Shown here in pieces: positions 6,260 through 7,972 of a stretch of DNA of 7,972 nt. Position numbers and translations under genes: made by a program. The notes under the pieces were generated by a model that did no database searches, was not told the DNA's origin, and saw only the letters and a program-made list of their open reading frames with translations. The DNA comes from Acidobacteriota bacterium (GTDB taxonomy: Bacteria > Acidobacteriota > Vicinamibacteria > Vicinamibacterales > UBA2999): positions 1-7,972 of the forward strand of contig JACCSI010000467.1 in the NCBI GenBank assembly GCA_013813075.1, in the 5' to 3' direction. The stretch's first letter is position 1. Each line of letters opens with the position of its first letter.

Positions 6260-6879
6260 TTATTCGTAGCGCAGCGCCACCATCGGATCGATTTTTGACG
6301 CCTTGTACGCCGGCAGGAATCCTGCGGCAGGCGCCACGATCACCAGTAAAATCGCCGCCGTCGCGAACACGACCGGATCGTTGCCCTCCATCTGGAACAG
6401 CATCGACTGCGCCGCTTGCCCGATGCCTACCGCACCTGCGGGGCCCACCACGCCGCCAATCATCGTCATAAACGCCACCTGTCGCAGACCATGGCGCGAA
6501 CTCGGTTGCCATCGGCGCCAAGAGCCATGCGCACGCCGACCTCGCGCGTGCGCTGCGCAACCGTATAGGCCAGCACGCCGTAGAGGCCGATCGCCGCAAG
6601 CAGCGTTGCCAACAGGGCAAAGGCCGCCGGCAGTGTGCTGATCATGCGATCCAGGAACACGTTCTCGCGTGCTTGCTGATCCAGCGTCTTCAGATTTTCG
6701 ACGGGGAGGTTGGGATCGAGCCGGGCGATGACGTCCGTCATGGATGGCATCAACTGGTCTGGCGCCCCCGGGTGGCAGCGCCCCGGTGTCGACGCCGTCG
6801 AGGCGCTGTTTGAGTCGCTGGATCTCACGGGGCCATTTTGGCGATTGCGGCCGTCGATACGAACGGCGACCCGCCTGGT
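6260..6879 (-). pseudogene. ADOP/MacB-type ABC permease (FtsX domain), 3' remnant in several frames
   Basis: This is the end of an FtsX/MacB-family permease, the kind abundant in Acidobacteriota. One frame (6768-6489) reads [31 protein letters not shown], a membrane segment in [17 protein letters not shown], then [18 protein letters not shown] up to RAMV. One missing base near 6487-6489 shifts it: the next frame continues [12 protein letters not shown], a membrane segment in ATAAILLVIVAPAAGFLPAY and KASKIDPMVALRYE, ending at TAA 6260-6262. [12 protein letters not shown] and the 'A+xxxxDPxxALRYE' end are family signatures. Upstream, weaker matches lie in two frames: RRVAVRIDG (6876-6850) and [16 protein letters not shown] (6835-6788), recalling the 'G+RhRxxG..GPWREIVGVVGDVK' stretch of the MacB periplasmic domain. 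The first several hundred residues are absent; korB ends at 6913. An intact relative has roughly 800 residues or is a 400-residue MacB-like protein. The C-terminal part is certain; the upstream part is tentative. Confidence 0.82.
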
Positions 6880-6912
6880 GGCGCGGGGGTGGTACGGCGG
6901 CCGCGGCGAGCC

Positions 6913-7968
6913 CTACCGAAACCCGGCCTGAAGCTTGTCGAGCTCCTTACTGCCTGGACACAGCGACTCGTATGGCACGTCAACGAGGGCGCGGTCGACG
7001 GTCCCGGCCTGTTCGTGCATATCGTGCGAGTCGGGAGACAGGTAGAGCAGGCCAGTGACGATCTCGCCGACACGCTGCCGGTCGCGAATGTACGCGTAGG
7101 CGCGGTCTCGATCCGTCGGGTCGTAGTCCGTCGCCACCTTGCGGAGGCGCACCCAGGCGCCATCGTGGAGCAAGACATTCTTCAAGGTGCCCGGGTCGTA
7201 GTCTGCGGTAATCTCCGCGGCCGGCGGCACGAAGTCGGCCTGCACGACCTCGACCACTTTCTCGCGCGTATAGGCATAGCTCTTCGTCGAGCCGTCGTGA
7301 TCGTTGAAGGTGACGCATGGCGAGATGACGTCGATGAATGCAAAGCCCTTGTGCGCCAGACCGGCCTTGATAATCGGCACCAGCTGCGCCTTGTCACCGG
7401 AGAAGCTGCGGGCGACGAACGTCGCGCCCAGGGTCAGCGACAGCAGCACGCTGTCGATTGCCTCCATCGTGTTCGGATCGCCCTTTTTTGCCGTCGACCC
7501 CTTGTCCGCCGACGCCGAGAACTGCCCCTTCGTCAGTCCGTAAACCCCGTTGTTCTCGAGAATGTACAGCAGATTGACATTGCGCCGGACCGCGTGGCAC
7601 ATCTGGCCCAGGCCGATTGACAACGAGTCGCCGTCCCCGGACACGCCGATGTAGTGCAGATCGCCATTGGCGGCGTTGGCGCCGGTCGCCACCGCGGGCA
7701 TCCGGCCATGCACACTGTTGAACCCGTGCGCCTCGCGCAGGAAGTATGCCGGCGTTTTCGACGAGCAGCCGATGCCCGAGAGCTTGGCGACGCGATGCGG
7801 CTGGATCGACCGCTGCCAGAAGGCCTGGATGATCGCCGCGGTGACCGAATCGTGGCCGCAGCCGGCGCAGAGCGTGGTGATCGCCCCTTCGTAGTCGCGC
7901 CGGGTCAGGCCGATGGCGTTCTTCTGGAGCGCCGGATGGTGGACCTTGGGTTTGGTGATGTAGGTCAT
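6913..7968 (-). CDS. korB: 2-oxoacid:ferredoxin oxidoreductase, beta subunit
   Basis: The TPP-binding beta subunit of a 2-oxoglutarate (or related 2-oxoacid):ferredoxin oxidoreductase. It works with an alpha subunit to decarboxylate the 2-oxoacid to acyl-CoA and reduce ferredoxin, and runs in reverse in reductive pathways. It has 351 residues. CAGCGHD (34-40), GIGCSS (65-70) and ISPCVTFND (215-223) supply four Cys (34, 37, 68, 218). Their spacing fits the [4Fe-4S] ligands of two-subunit OFORs. The TPP/Mg motif runs from GDGDSLSIG (111-119) to ENNGVYGLTKGQ (138-149). HGRMPAVATGAN (87-98) and the C-terminal LCPGS (near 337) are also typical. The gene looks complete and intact. Its ATG (7966-7968) begins ATGA, so an upstream korA may end with that TGA just beyond the window; this is inference. 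The exact 2-oxoacid cannot be told from beta alone. Confidence 0.92.
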   Translation of the reverse strand: MTYITKPKVHHPALQKNAIGLTRRDYEGAITTLCAGCGHDSVTAAIIQAFWQRSIQPHRVAKLSGIGCSSKTPAYFLREAHGFNSVHGRMPAVATGANAANGDLHYIGVSGDGDSLSIGLGQMCHAVRRNVNLLYILENNGVYGLTKGQFSASADKGSTAKKGDPNTMEAIDSVLLSLTLGATFVARSFSGDKAQLVPIIKAGLAHKGFAFIDVISPCVTFNDHDGSTKSYAYTREKVVEVVQADFVPPAAEITADYDPGTLKNVLLHDGAWVRLRKVATDYDPTDRDRAYAYIRDRQRVGEIVTGLLYLSPDSHDMHEQAGTVDRALVDVPYESLCPGSKELDKLQAGFR

Positions 7969-7972
7969 GCGG

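Noticed and set aside
6838..7620. A 260-codon plus-strand frame opposite korB
   Set aside because: It is complementary to the conserved korB coding sequence, has no domain of its own and no ribosome-binding site.

Overview
The window is GC-rich, protein-dense bacterial DNA. There are nine coding features in two convergent blocks, with no RNA gene, IS element, CRISPR array or integrase visible. The remnant of an FtsX/MacB-type permease of the ADOP kind, a Ku homologue, a DUF4956 protein and a 2-oxoacid:ferredoxin oxidoreductase together suggest a soil or sediment Acidobacteriota-like organism (Vicinamibacteria would fit). This placement is inference from gene content only.

Plus strand, 2-2723: the C-terminal part of a probably exported purple-acid-phosphatase-type metallophosphoesterase (cut by the window edge), a possible 52-codon ORF joined to both neighbours by overlapping stop/start codons, a signal-peptide-bearing membrane protein resembling DUF4956/MgtC, and a phospholipase-D superfamily protein with one canonical and one altered HKD motif. 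Spacing is tight enough for one transcript.

Minus strand, 7968-2720, read right to left: korB (complete, probably preceded by korA just outside the window); a heavily damaged 3' remnant of an ADOP/MacB-type ABC permease spread over several frames; a 112-base gap with a hairpin; a 760-residue membrane protein fused to a spermidine-synthase-like domain; a HAD-superfamily hydrolase coupled to it by ATGA; and a Ku (NHEJ) gene with a normal start and N-terminus but a large internal deletion, a compensating frameshift and no C-terminus. The broken Ku meets the PLD gene tail to tail with overlapping stop codons and no visible terminator.

The least ordinary points are the damaged but still open Ku reading frame, the mosaic permease remnant beside korB, and the doubly coupled small ORF. 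I see no convincing new multi-gene system. The intact genes are recognisable families, and the window looks like a rearranged or eroding region between housekeeping-type genes.
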